Assembly: GCA_030761205.1 (NCBI GenBank)
Contig: JAULJL010000005.1
Coordinates: 6,597,501 to 6,661,500, forward strand
DNA length: 64,000 nt
Reading direction: 5' to 3'
From: Fremontodendron californicum
Taxonomy: Eukaryota; Streptophyta; Magnoliopsida; Malvales; Malvaceae
A model generated the notes under the pieces. That model made no database searches and was not told the origin of the DNA. It saw only the letters and a list, made by a program, of their open reading frames with translations. Numbering within the stretch: position 1 is the first letter of the stretch; each line of letters begins with the position of its first letter. Both the position numbers and the translations under genes were made by a program. Of this stretch, positions 1 to 12,169 are shown piece by piece.

Positions 1-1279
1 CTATACCCGAGCTACATCCCTTTAGGTGAAAGTAAAGTACCTACGCTCTCGTGAGGTAATAACCTCCGCATGGGCTAGCGAAACACTTCCGGAGTAAGAA
101 AGTACCTACGCTTTCGTGAGGTGGTAACCTCCGCATAAGCCTGGAAAATATACTCCAACAAATTGAACCCGTTTAAATCGGGATGCCTTACTAGCCTTCA
201 CGGGCGACAGTGAGGAGCAATTTGGAGCCTTTTAGAACCTAACTCAACCTCATGTAGTGAACTTGGGTAGAGCCATATCGAATTTCCGATCGGATATCCT
301 CGAAATTAGGAAGGAACATTGTGATCTTTCGCTATTTGTTTACATTCCAAACAAAAACTGTAAATCGGGTAATGATGAACGTACATCGTGCTACTCGCAA
401 TAAGTTTCATTTTTCACCCCAAAGGCACCGTGATGCTTAAATAAGTTGATACTGTCGGGGCAAATGTTCGTTAACTTTTTGAATTTGTAAATATGAAAAT
501 TCTTTTCGAACATCTCGTACATTTCATGCATTAATGCACTTGTAAATAAAGCATTTACATTTATAATTGTATTTTTGATTTCACAGTGATAATAATCTCA
601 TTTGATGAATCGCATAAACACTTGTTGTTGATTAAATAAGAATTGCAAACCGGTAGTGTTGAATAAATATTTGGACACCCGTGCCATGATAAGACCCACT
701 ATCCCAAAAGTTTTTGATAAAAATTGGTTTTTTGAAAATAATATTTGATTTTTACGAAAAAAAAAAACAAAAAACTGTAGGTTGAATTTGGGGGCAAGTT
801 TGTGCAATAAAATTGTTGAATAATTAAGTTCAGTCCAAATCATGTTAATCTAATTATTGAATAGTTTTCTGTATATATTCGTGCATTAATTTGTTTATTC
901 TGTTCAAGTTAGCATCATATTGCAATCATAACATGCATGGTCATTCATTGTAGAATACATTAGTGACATACATGATCGTTCTCCGTATATACCAGTATAT
1001 CAATTTATTTATTCTTTACATGCATCATATCGACATCGTGATTGCATTCATAACAATAAGGTCATGCATTCGTGACATACATGGTCACTCATTGTATATG
1101 CTCATGCATTAATTTGTTTATTCTTTACATGCATTATATGGGCATCGTGTTACATTCACGGCATTCATAGTTCATGCATCATGAAGCACACTTGAGAAAA
1201 AAAGAAGTCGGCTTAGTTTTGAAAACTTTGAAAAGATTTCTCTTCCAAATCAGAGGTATAAGAATCACTGCGTACCTCT

Positions 1280-2791
1280 ATGACACAGGCCGGAACCATA
1301 GAGGATGAACAAAATAGAGTGGATAGAGTGGAAAGAGCACATAGAGAATTACAATAACAGTTAGCCAGATCTCAGCAAGAAGCACGAGAACAGATAACAA
1401 AATCTCGAGAGGAGTCACGCGAGCAAATAGACAAGATAATTGAAATGATGACTAGGCTGACTCGAGGAAAATGGGTTGCTGAAGGATCGATCATAAGGGC
1501 AGAACCTCGACCTCAAGTAAACAACAACGAAGATCCGATTTACCTACCAAGTCAACAAGGCCAAGGTCAATTTCAGTTGAACTCGGAATTTCACCCCTCA
1601 GACTCAGTGGTTATTCCAAGCCAAGATGTTTCACTAGAACAAGAAAAGCTGAAAAAACGTGTGGCAAAACAAGTGGAAGACACAGAAATGCAACAGAAGT
1701 ATGATCTGTTTGAAGAGAGACTCAAAGCCATAGAAGGAATAGATATTTCTGGGAATACGGATCCGAATGAGCTCAGCTTGGTCTCGGATTTGGTGATTCA
1801 GCCAAAATTCGAGGTCCCTGAATTTGAAAAGTATGACGGATCAAAATGTCCAACAATCCACATCGTGATGTTCTGTCAGAAAATGGCTGGCTACACCAAC
1901 AATGACAAGCTGTTAATCCACTGCTTCCAAGACAGTCTAACAGGGTCAGCTGCAAGATGGTATAATCAGTTGGATCGGGGCTATATCCGTTCTTGGAAAG
2001 ATCTGGCAAAAGCTTTCAGGACTCAGTATAAGCATATGATCGACATGGCACCAGATAGGTTAACATTGCAGAATATGGGAAAGAAGCATACTGAAGGTTT
2101 TAAGGAATATGCCCAACGATGGAGGGATATGGCAACACAGGTGCAACCACCACTCACTGAGAAAGAAAATACCGTAGTGGTCATCGGTACATTAACGGCA
2201 CCTTATTATGACAGGATGGTTGGCAACGCCTCAAGAAATTTCATTGATGTGGTTATTTCTGGTGAGATGATCGAGAATGCTATCAAGAACGAAAAACTCG
2301 AAGGAGATAAGACATTTAATGCCGAAAGAAATGAGGCACCTGAAAGGAAGAAGGAACATGTCCAGGCTATGGGAGAATTCACTCCATCTCCCCGGGTCTC
2401 TCCATATCAAGCATGTTACTCTACCAATGTCTCTCCAAGTCATTATCCTTACTTTCCAAATATTCAAACACCTAATCCTATGTCAGCCCCTGCAACTAGG
2501 CCTGCTTCCCAGAAATGACCGCGGGGCAACCAAGAGAAATTTTCAATCCCGATCTCCGAACTGTTGCCATTACTAATAAGGAACCAATACCTTACCCCTG
2601 TGCCTTTGAAAACAGCTCCAAACCCATCAGCAAGGAGTTATGACCCGAACAGCAAGTGTGAATATCACATGGGGGCAATTGGACATTCAACTTAAAAATG
2701 CAGACAACTGAAGGAAAAGATTGAAGGTCTTGTCCACGATGGCATTTTGACTCCAGATTTAGTCGAACAGTGGAAATCCGCATTGCCATAA
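1280..2791 (+). pseudogene. Broken gag of element A (retrotransposon gag domain)
   Basis: Gag would form the capsid-like particle that packages element RNA. The reading frame can be followed from an ATG at 1280 to a terminal stop at 2789-2791, and it is cut by in-frame stops at 1355-1357 and 2516-2518 and another inside the zinc-knuckle region near 2694. The longest open piece is 1445-2518 (357 codons). The central retrotrans_gag domain is clear from the KYDG, QDSLTG, RWYNQL, SWKDL and FKEYAQRWRD blocks typical of the Tat/Ogre/Athila branch. A coiled-coil-like Glu/Gln/Arg-rich segment lies upstream. A C..H....GH..C knuckle follows the domain but carries a stop. The gag of element B (29742-31183) aligns throughout and is broken at other places. 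No pol follows. Confidence 0.85.
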
Positions 2792-5460
2792 ATCGATTTC
2801 TTCGCCACGGGTGGAGGATGAGAATGGTTACCTTTAAAAGCATGTCGACAAGCATTGAGGAATATGCATGTAGTTCTATGCCTCATCATGAAAGCACTTG
2901 TCTTATGTTGGCATCCACATGAAATAAATAAATTTTCAATTTCAAAGGCTTTGTCTTTATTGTGTTTTAATTTGAATTTGCAAAAATAAACATTAAAGAA
3001 ATTCTTGATTTTGAAGAGCACGTTCTTAAAAGAAAAAAAATCTTTCTTCACGTTAAGAAATAATGAGATATCTTGAGATTATTGATGATCAATGTTAGAA
3101 ATGACCCAACACCCTTTCCCCCTCTCTTTCGGACTTGCCTATCCTTGAATTCTTTGAGTTTGAAACAGTCAATGCTTCCAGGAATATATTGTTGAACTTC
3201 AGAAACCATAGTCGGTGCAATAAGGAAAATGCAGATCCTAGTTTAGGTTATGAGCAATGGAACAAACTTTTTAAAAAATCCGAGCTCTTTGGTGTTTCAA
3301 ACAAGTGAAACCTTTTTCAAGAATCTAAATTATGGTAAATTGATGTGTGTCAAGGTTATGCCAAAATCATTCACATCTCTTTTCGTAACCACAAAACAAG
3401 AGTTGCCCAGACGTCACTTCATTTGCTCATGTTCCTAGAAAAAAAAAACTGTTTTTGAGCCATATTCTTTCTTGTCCCTTCGGAGAGCCAAAAAAAAAAG
3501 ACTTGAGGTGTTCCTCGTTATGATACGAATTCTCATTTGTATGACCAATCAAATGGTGCATCATTTGTAGATACAGAGGACACGTGGTGAATAAAGATGA
3601 AGTAATTTTCGGAGCACGCATCAAAAAAAGAAAAAAAAAAGAAAAGAAAGAAAATGAAAAACGAGTGTGACATCATGCATTTATGAAATTCAAGATGGTT
3701 TCAAGAAAGGAAGAAATCTTTTCAGTATTTTCCTCTAGGGAATGACTTTTCAGTTTGCGTGCTTATGCTTGAGATGAAAAATGGCCATCTTTCTTCATCC
3801 TTTCACAAATTAAAATATCCTTTTGCTACCCCTTTTGAGCCTAATGAATACTTTCGTTCTTTCAACCCCGATCAAGAATCACCCTCCACACTAGGAGGCA
3901 AATGCGAGGAAGGATCTTTTCAAAGGTCACAGATAATGAAGTCTTGATTCAAAGACGAAAAAAGAATGCCGTGAATCAAAGAAAAATCTGAGCTTCCAAA
4001 CAACTACGGGCTCACCTTGTCAAAATAGAAATGCCAAAAAAAAGGGGAGATAAAAATAAAAATGAAAGCAAAAAAAATAGAAAAGGAAGAAAAGAACGGA
4101 TTAAAATCATCAGATAAAGAGAAAAGCTCAGAAAAGACAAATGTTTCGAAGAGAATCCTCCTCATGAAATAATCCTTGATTTGATCACCTTAAACACATG
4201 TTTGGGCCTATTTATCTTTTCTTTCAATACCTCGAACCTCGGCCTACATTACGTACCTGAAAAAGACCATTTTGATCGAGCATGGTCATTTAAATTGATG
4301 AGTCTATTCTTAGAGAAATGCATGAGACTTCGGTCTCCTTTCTGGTTAAAAATCCTTTTTGGATAAGTTTTGATTTCTTGAATGCATGGTGAACACTTAA
4401 ACAAAAAAAAATGAAAAAATGGAAAGAAGGAGACTCTAGGGTGAAAACCCAACATGGGGTGTCTAGAGTAAAATGAGAGAATTTCGGTGCCGCTTATGGT
4501 ATTGTCGAGGCCATAACAAAATATCCCAAAACTGTTAACTCTCGTTTGGAGGTTTGACTTTAAAAACTGAGACCGTTTTCCTTTCCAGAATTAACTTTCC
4601 AGTTTGAACATCCCAGCTAGTCTTGACGTTCATCAAAACGCCATAATTTGGAAACTAAAAAAGGTTGAATTTGTTTGAGTCCAAAAAAATCATGTTCTAT
4701 AAAATCTGTTCCATTTGTGAGTCTAGAAAGGATATACATTTTTCCTATTGTGAAGTCTCCTTGGATCAATCAAAATCTTGTTGTACCAAGTCTTTCGGCT
4801 TAATTTGAAAAAAGCCGAATGAACACTCAGAAAAACTTCTAATAGTGATCATCAATTTTTAAGAGGTTTGGATATCAGATAATGACATTTTCAGCTCAAA
4901 AGCTTTCAGTAAATAAGCAAATATTTTTCAAAAAAAAGAAGCAAGCAAAAGCAGATAAATGAAAACATTTTTGGAAGAAACCATTTTCCATGTTGGCATA
5001 AGGCAAAGGTTTTTCTGGCCCAGAGGTATGGAACTATTGAAGTAGAGAAAATGAACATTTGGCTCGGACTCCAGTTGATAAAAATTTGAAAAACTATCGG
5101 GGCAAAGAGATAGTTCCAAGGCGAAGAAAAGGGTTGATCTCTTACGAGGCATGAGCGTTTCAGGGTACACTCTGTTTCGAAAAGGAAAAACGATTTGGAA
5201 AAGCTAAACCAAGATCAGGAAAAACAATTGGGAACATTTGCATCATTCATGAACATTCATATATTTATTGAGTTTTGCATCTGCTTCGTGTCGTAAAACA
5301 TTTACATTATTCATGGGTACTTGCACACGCATCATCAGGGGGCATATGCATTGACTTCGCATGACATTCACATTTCATGCATGACATTGACTATTTGAAA
5401 TTTTGATATTTGAATTCGAACATTCAGTGAGATTTTCTTCCAAGATGTGATTGTGAAAGA
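2792..5460 (+). other. Non-coding interior of element A
   Basis: This stretch between gag and the repeat arrays aligns with element B 31184-31508 plus 34251-36740. Only short, poorly conserved reading frames and A-rich tracts are present. No protease DTG/DSG, reverse transcriptase YxDD or integrase zinc-binding signature was seen in any frame. It is probably what remains after pol was lost or replaced. Confidence 0.6.
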
Positions 5461-6480
5461 TCTTCAGGTATGATCGCCAAGACCTTCCGGCACCTCTTTT
5501 AAAAAAAACCTCCGGGTTTCCTCTCTTCAGTCCTCCGGGCACGGGAAAAGAAAAAGAAAATTAAAAAAGAAGACCTCCAGGCATCTGTTTTAAAACATCC
5601 GGGTTACCTTTTTAAGACCTTCGGGCACAGCAAAAAAGAGAAATTAGAAAAAAGACCTCCGGGCACCTGTTCTAAGACCTCCGAGCATTTCTTTTAAATC
5701 CTTCCAGGCACGGGAAAAGAAAAAGAAAAAGAAAATTAAAAAAGAAGACCTCCAGGCATCTGTTTTAAAACCTCCGGGTTACCTCTCTCAAGTCCTCCGG
5801 GCACGGGAAAAGAAAAAGAAAATTAAAAAAGAAGACCTCTGGGCATCTGTTTTAAAACATCCGAGTTACCTTTTTAAGACCTTCGGGCACAGCAAAAAAG
5901 AGAAATTAGAAAAAAGACCTCCGGGCACCTGTTCTAAGACCTCCGGGCATTTCTTTTAAATCCTTCCGGCACAGCGAAATAAAAAGAAAATTAGAAAGAA
6001 AGAAGACCTTCGGGCATCTATTCTAAGACCTCCACGCACCTCTTTTAAGACCTCCAGGTGTTTCTTTTTCAAAGACCTCCGGGCATCTGTTTTAAAACCT
6101 CCGAGTTACTCTTTTAAGACCTCCAGGCACCATTTTCAAAGAAAAGAGACCTCCGGGCATCTATCTCAAGACCTCTGGGCACTATTCTCAAAAATCATGG
6201 ATAAGACCTCCGGGTACCATTTTCAAAGAAAAATCATTGATAAAGACCTCCGGGCATTATTCTCAAAAATCATGTTTTCAAGACCTCCGGGCATCTTTCT
6301 AAAAATCATGGATAAAGACCTCTGGGCATCATTCTCAAAGTCAAGAATAAGACCTCCGGGCACTACTTTCAAAGAAGTAACATTTTTTTAGACCTCCGAG
6401 CATCTGCTTTCAAAAACCTCCGGGTAACATCTTTCAAAATGATATTTTTCAAAACCTCCGGGTACCATTTTCAATTCTTG
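5460..6480 (+). repeat. GACCTCCGGGCAC array of element A
   Basis: Dozens of variants of the core GACCTCCGGGCAC/T are separated by A-rich spacers of variable length such as TTTTCAAAGAAAA. Larger units repeat too: an A-rich block with GGGAAAAGAAAAAG returns several times between 5500 and 5850. An equivalent array lies at the same relative position in element B (36740-37740). Tandem arrays between the coding region and the 3' LTR are known in Tat/Ogre-type elements; the role is unknown. Confidence 0.85.
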
Positions 6481-6689
6481 CGAAGTCAAACTCGTTACTT
6501 TAAGAAAGGTCGAGCCTCGGTATGATTAGTCAAGTGGCGATATCCGAAGAATCTGACAAGGAATTTCAAAACTAAACGAGAAAGAGATGGGGATATCCAG
6601 AATGAGTCTTCACTTTCGTAAGACTAAGGTAGTAAGTGAGGTGATGATCTAAGTTGTGTTCACACTCATTGTCAAAAATTAGAAGTTCG

Positions 6690-7190
6690 TTTTTAAATTT
6701 CAAAGTTGTGGAGCCTCTGATGAGAGGAGCAATTTATTTTCAAAGTTGTGGAGCCTCTGATGAGAGGAGCAATTTATTTTCAAAGTTGTGGAGCCTCTGA
6801 TGAGAGGAGCAATTTATTTTTGTGGAGCCTCTGATGAGAGGAGCAATTTATTTTCCAAGTGGTAGAGCCTCTGATTAGAGGAGCAATTTATTTTTCCAAG
6901 TGATAGAGCCTCTGATTAGAGGAGCAATTTATTTTTCCAAGTGATAGAGCCTCTGATTAGAGGAGCAATTTATTTTTCCAAGTGATAGAGCCTCTGATGA
7001 GATGAGCAATTTATTTTTCCAAGTGATAGAGCCTCTGATGAGAGGAGCAATTTATTTTCCAAGTGATAGAGTCTCTGATGAGAGGAGCAATTTATTTTCC
7101 AAGTGATAGAGCCTCTGATTAGAGGAGCAATTTATTTTTCCAAGTGATAGAGCCTCTGATGAGAGGAGCAATTTATTTTCCAGTTGATAA
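6690..7190 (+). repeat. 40-bp tandem array, about 12 copies, element A only
   Basis: The unit carries the core GAGCCTCTGATGAGAGGAGC followed by AATTTATTTT and a short link (CAAAGTTGTG or CCAAGTGATA). I count about twelve copies, most 40-42 bp apart with one shortened to about 31 bp. Two sequence variants (GATGAGAGG and GATTAGAGG) alternate in blocks, suggesting local duplication. The array is absent from element B, where the corresponding place holds a short unrelated segment. Confidence 0.88.
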
Positions 7191-7305
7191 GAACCTCAGA
7201 TAGAGAGACCCTCCTAAGAACAAGAGCGTGCATAATTCCAAACAAAAATGTTGCTCGCGTCTTTGCCCTATTCCTGATTCTCAGCAATGGGCAAAGAGGG
7301 GCAGC

Positions 7306-9830
7306 TGTAGCAACGATTTTTAGCCCGGGTCGGATTCGAATCCGACCCGAGCCATTTGCAACTGGGCCTGCTATTTAGCAGGCTCGATCCGCAGGCCTAA
7401 TACAGGCCCAATTTTCGGGCCCAATTGATGGGTCTGCCCACTGGCCCATTTCCCCTTACCCAAATCCAATCCCCCTCCCTACCAGCAAAACCCTAACCCT
7501 GGGAACCCTTTTGTAGCCGCCACCCCTACAACCACCTACCACAAGCAATCACCTGCAGCACACCACCACCCCTGGCAGCCCTCTGACACACGGCGGCCAC
7601 CCCCACACGCAACCGAAGCCCACCATAAAAACCCAGATCAGACCCCCCCAAAAAAAGAAGCAGATCCCCTGCAAAAGAAAAAAAAAAAAAAACAAACCAC
7701 CAAAAAGAAACAGATCTGGACACCCTCCCCCCTCCTAACCAAAAACCGAAAAAAATCCCCCAAAAATATCCGAAACCCTCTCGGCCCCCCCCATTTTTTT
7801 TCTTTTCAAAGCAACCATCAAAAAACAACAAAAAAAAAACAAAAAAAAAACAACGACAAAAAAAAAGAAGAGAAAAGTCGAAAAGTCCTCCTTAGATCTA
7901 GGAGGTTCTGGCAAGATTCGGGCAAAACGGTGGCCGAATCCGAGACGAGAGGATCGAAATCTCCCCGACTGTCAAGTTTGAAGACCATTGGCCGCCGGTG
8001 AACGGCGGTCGACGGCGAGGCACGACGGTCCGGCGCGATGGTCCGGCGTCGGTTTCTGGGTTTCAAGGCCGCCGGAGCCTGCAATTTAGAGAGAGAAAAG
8101 AGAGAAAAAAGGGAAGAGAGAGAGAAGAAGAAAAAAATAAAAAAAGGGTTTAGGGGATTATATACGGTGCCAAAACGGCACCGTTTTGGGTGAGGCGGGT
8201 CAGCAAGACCCGCGCGTTGATCCACGGGTCGACCCGGGATCCGCGCGGGTAACCCACCAAAAAAAAAAACAGAACGGGTCTGCCTATTCCCGGCCCCGGT
8301 CCACGCCCGGATCCGGCCCAGAAGGGGGCCTGACCCGCGCGCCCCCTGTCCCTGGGCCTGACAGCCCAATTGGCTGGTTTTGGGCCAAAGAAGAAAAAAA
8401 AGAAGAAAAAAAAAGAAAGAAAAAAGAAAGAAAAGAAAAAAGAAAAAAGAAAAAAAATATAAAGAAATAAAAGATAAAAAATATATATATATAAAAAGGA
8501 AAAAATGAGAAAAAAAAAGGTAAATCTCAATTAAAATTAAAATAAAAAATTAAAATTAAAGAGAAAAGGGGAAAATAGAAAAAATAGAAAAAACAAAAAA
8601 AAAATTAATTCTCTTGGAAAGTTCATCCGAGCACTCGAATCCACGCAGCTTCCGAAGGTAAATTTTATATTTATGTCCGTTTTTATTTATCTATATTTAA
8701 TTTAATTTTATGTCATTTTTTGTTATTTTATTAATGCTTTTTATTTATTTATTTATTTTATCATCTTTGTTGTTATTATCTTTACTATATTATTATTTTT
8801 ACCTTTTTATAATTATTATTATTATTATTTTTCTTTCTTTTCATGCTCTTCTTTTATTATTATTATTATTATTGTTAAATGTGTTATTATTTCTTTTTAA
8901 ATACTAAAAATAAAAATAGCATTTTGATTCATACGGAAAAAATGAACGTAAATTACCGACGAAGAAATTCAAAGGACGTCACGGTAGTGATTTTTAAGAT
9001 ATCTTGAGGTGAGAGAATTTCGTTAAATATCACCACGAGTGGTGGGAGTATTTAGCGACATGCTCGCTACAAAAATTCGTTTTCATTTAAAAAAATGGAA
9101 ATAGTTAAAATAAAAAGAACGAATAAAAAAATAAATATTTACGTATTTGATATCTTGCCATGCTCGTGTTTTTAATATTATGATTTGCATGTTTAATTTT
9201 ATAGTTATATGCTAAGTGGTATGCATCCGATATTTAAATATTCGCATCATACGCATTTAAATAAAAAATGGATGTAAATTGCCGACGACAGAATTCGAAG
9301 ATATCACGGTTGTGATTCCTAAGATATCTCGAGGTGAGAAGATCTCGTTAAATACCACCAAGAGTGTTGGGAATATTTAATGAGTATTTTCGATAACAAA
9401 TTTATGTTCACTTTCGTTTTTGAAAAATATATAATAACAGTTCAAAAAAAAATTCAAAAAATAATAAACATGTTTTTTTAAAAATAAAATAAAATAAAAT
9501 AAAAGAGAATTATTTTTAAATAGTGATGTCAAGTCCATTAAATCGAGATTTAAGATAACACGTGATTAAATGATACTGTTTTCTAAACGGGCGTTGCGGG
9601 GGTGCTAATCCTTCCCCGCACGTAACCGACTCCCGAACCCAATTATGTTTTACTCTCTGGTTCAAAGCACGGATTTCGAAATTGGTTTTACAAAATGTTT
9701 TAATTAATTTTAAAATATTTTAATAAAATCGGTTTTAATAGGTGGCCAATCACACCTAACAAAAAAGATTGGTGGCGACTCCATTTGTGTTTTCAAAATC
9801 GTCTTAGCAGTCGAAAAAACCGTTATGACA
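7306..9830 (+). repeat. 3' LTR of element A
   Basis: The LTR starts TGTAGCAACG directly after a purine-rich tract (GCAAAGAGGGGCAGC) and ends CCGTTATGACA, giving TG...CA ends and 2525 bp. The solo LTR at 31509-34250 is an inverted copy of the same type. The first half is C- and A-rich, then GC-rich near 8000-8350, with TATA-like sequence near 8157; the second half is AT-rich. A module of about 140 bp (GACGTCACGG..., then GATATCTTGAGGTGAGAGAA) occurs twice, near 8938 and 9262, while B-type LTRs have one copy. Reading frames on both strands here are low-complexity artefacts. Confidence 0.88.
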
Positions 9831-10488
9831 CATGTCACACTATGTGGGATGATTTGTACTTTGACAGTTTAAATTGTCGGTAAATTTATTTATTAATTAT
9901 TTGATTTAATTCAGTGATTTGCAATATAAAATGTAATTTATCCTAATACTAGTAACTTCATAAAAGAAAGAAATTGTGAAAAAAAAATCGTTTAGGTGTA
10001 AAAATTATTTTCAGCAAGCAAATTGAAATAAAATAGGGGCCAAAGCCCAGTCAAAATGTCTCCCAACTCTCCTAGTTTAATTCAGAAATCAATAAAAGGC
10101 AAAAATGTTTTTTCAGGAAGGATTTGTGAAAATATTTCTTGTTCTTGGTGATCTTGAATGCAACCTTGTCCTAACTGGGAAAAAAAATGGTCCAACATTT
10201 AACGTCAAGAAATTTTAACAAACCCCAATTTCAAAGAAATTAGGACTAAGACTAGCCAAAAAAAGAGATTATTGGCCCCTTTTTTTGATAGAAAATAGTT
10301 GATTTGCTTGAGCTCTTCACCAAATTTTTTTGATTCCCAATCTGACATTTTAGTTTATCAAGCTCATGCGATAGTTTATTATTATTTCACCTAACATGTG
10401 AGAAAGAAAGATTATTACAATCAAGTAAATTCCAAATATCAGTCACTAAAATTCTTTATTTTCACGTTGGAAGTTGAATCTTTTCCTA

Positions 10489-10785
10489 TCAGTTTAAGAT
10501 TTTGATATAATTGATTATCAAACTTAATAAGATATCAGAGTTTTGAAGTTCGAATTTTGACAACAGTTTTTCTCTTTTAATATTTCTTCACCCAGTGTTT
10601 TGTTATCTGTTGGGCTATGCGTTGCTGATCTAATCATTCTTCAACTTGTACTTTTTTTTTCTACACTTAAATCCAAATGCAAATCCATTAATCATTTATC
10701 TGATTTGCATGTGAAAGATTGTTAAAATTGAAATATAATAATTGAACACTTTTTTATAAGCTTAAACTTTTCGTTTGATCCCATT
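10489..10785 (+). repeat. Dispersed ~300-bp repeat, copy 1
   Basis: It begins AGTTTAAGATTTTGATATAA and contains GATATCAGAG followed by AGTTCGAATTTTGACAA, then ends near TTTTATAAGCTTAAACTTTT. A second copy in the same orientation lies at 58348-58655. The GATATCAGAG core resembles the initiator-Met primer site found just inside many Copia LTRs, but no LTR or Copia coding sequence accompanies it, so the class is unknown. Confidence 0.6.
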
Positions 10786-11923
10786 AATTGCATGCCATCA
10801 AAGAATCAGACTCTGATCGTACTCCTGAAACCAAACTCTCGTGCCAATTTCAAACCCAAGACAAATCTTCATTCCTGCATGGAAAGGAGAAGAAACAGGC
10901 TCAATTTTGGCAGTAGCAGAAAAAACATACTTGGCCCTCTGAATCTCATGTCACTATTCCCAACCCAGCTGAGAGCTCTCTGTTATTATAAGAAGCTTCA
11001 ACATTAACTTTCACAATACCCTGAGCTAGAACTTATCATCCCCGTTGCTGAATACCTCGTCTTTACCTGCCACACTTTCTGGATTTAAATTACGCTCACA
11101 GACATGTTTTCAGTTGCGTTGCAATCAATTATGATGAAATCCACGTTGAAAAAACCAAAACTGTAAAATAACAATTATAACATTGTATTACGACCGCTAT
11201 TTAAATTCCTGCAATCCACGTTCCCTGCCCTAGTTCTTCCACCATCCCTCTAGCCAGAAACCCCAGCCTTCGAGGCACACTACAACACTTTTTCACGATA
11301 GCAGCTGTTCCTATTTTTCCTATCAGCCATAACTGTGTCCGTTGCCTATTGGGGCCCTTTTTGTTTGTGACAATTTCTGAAGATTAATTGAAGGTTGTCC
11401 CTTAATTTTGTAGCCAAAAAAAGAAACACCAAACCGCAGCCTTGGTTGAAAATTAAAGAAATTTTTTTTATTTTTACAAAAAAATTTAAGTGAGAGAAGT
11501 TACGCAGCATGTCACAAGTTTCAGAAAGGGTTAAAAGTGGTACTTACAGATTATTCATCAAGCGAGATTGTTGGTGAGACTCAAACCCTGATATTTACAA
11601 AAATACTAATAAATACCCAATTAGTAGGAAACTTTTTTTTTGCTTCTTTATTTGATTATGTTTAACTATATGTCCCCAAATGAAAAGAATTGACAAGTTT
11701 CCTAAAACAACTAGAATTCTCCTCTCCCATAATAAACACATTTTTTTTCTTTTTTTAATAGATCAGATTTATATAAAAAATAAATTAAAGAAATCCTCCT
11801 CCTCTTCCTTCTTCACGTGAAGTGATTAATTGTGACACATTGGATCATTGTCATCACTCACCTACTGGTTAGTGGCTTATTTTAATTGAATTAATTACTT
11901 TAGCAAAAAAATACAGTCGGCAA

Positions 11924-11925
<2 letters not shown>

Positions 11926-11963
<38 letters not shown>
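11926..11963. repeat. (AT)n microsatellite
   Basis: Nineteen uninterrupted AT dinucleotides in intergenic DNA. Confidence 0.95.
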
Positions 11964-11966
<3 letters not shown>

Positions 11967-12169
11967 AGATTGTCGAATATTGAATTTTGATCACTAAATA
12001 CAAAGTTTAATATTTTACCTACATATCACAGTTGGCCGGAATGCAAAATATTAGCCCTTTTAGGAGCTCCATAGCTTACCCAATTTCCCATTTTTGCTGT
12101 CTTTGCTATAGCCATGGTAAAAGAATTTGATTAGCTCCCCTTCAAATGGAATTTCTAGTGGAAGCCATG

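Larger units (their letters stand above)
1..9830 (+). mobile_element. Element A: gag-only Tat/Ogre-like LTR retrotransposon, 5' end off the window
   Basis: This is the internal region and 3' LTR of a large Ty3/gypsy-type element. Positions 1-170 match the leader of element B about 350 bp after its 5' LTR, so the missing part is the 5' LTR, primer-binding site and a short leader. In order it holds: leader, three imperfect copies of a roughly 100-bp unit (about 870-1175), a broken gag (1280-2791), about 2.7 kb of non-coding sequence, a GACCTCCGGGCAC array, a 40-bp array, a purine-rich tract before the 3' LTR, and the 3' LTR. I see no protease, reverse transcriptase, RNase H or integrase motif, so the element is non-autonomous and would need proteins supplied in trans. 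The 5 bp after the LTR (CATGT, 9831-9835) should be one half of the target duplication; its partner is outside the window. Confidence 0.88.
9831..12169. other. Intergenic, AT-rich, no gene recognised
   Basis: The DNA between element A and a hAT element has no convincing exon. It contains one copy of a dispersed 300-bp repeat (10489-10785) and an (AT)n microsatellite at 11926-11963. A 71-codon frame at 10792-11007 matches nothing I know. Confidence 0.5.

Noticed and set aside
5460..7190. CRISPR-like array of regular repeats
   Set aside because: The repeats lie inside a plant LTR retrotransposon, the spacers are themselves repetitive, and there are no cas genes.
7526..8530. Long frames inside the LTR (Phe-, Lys- or Pro-rich)
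   Set aside because: They come from purine or pyrimidine tracts and C-rich LTR sequence, differ between LTR copies and match no family. The same holds for 26049-27213, 32645-34176 and 38296-39177.
10792..11007. 71-codon frame as a gene
   Set aside because: No recognisable domain, no splice partners and no upstream signals; it lies next to repeat sequence.
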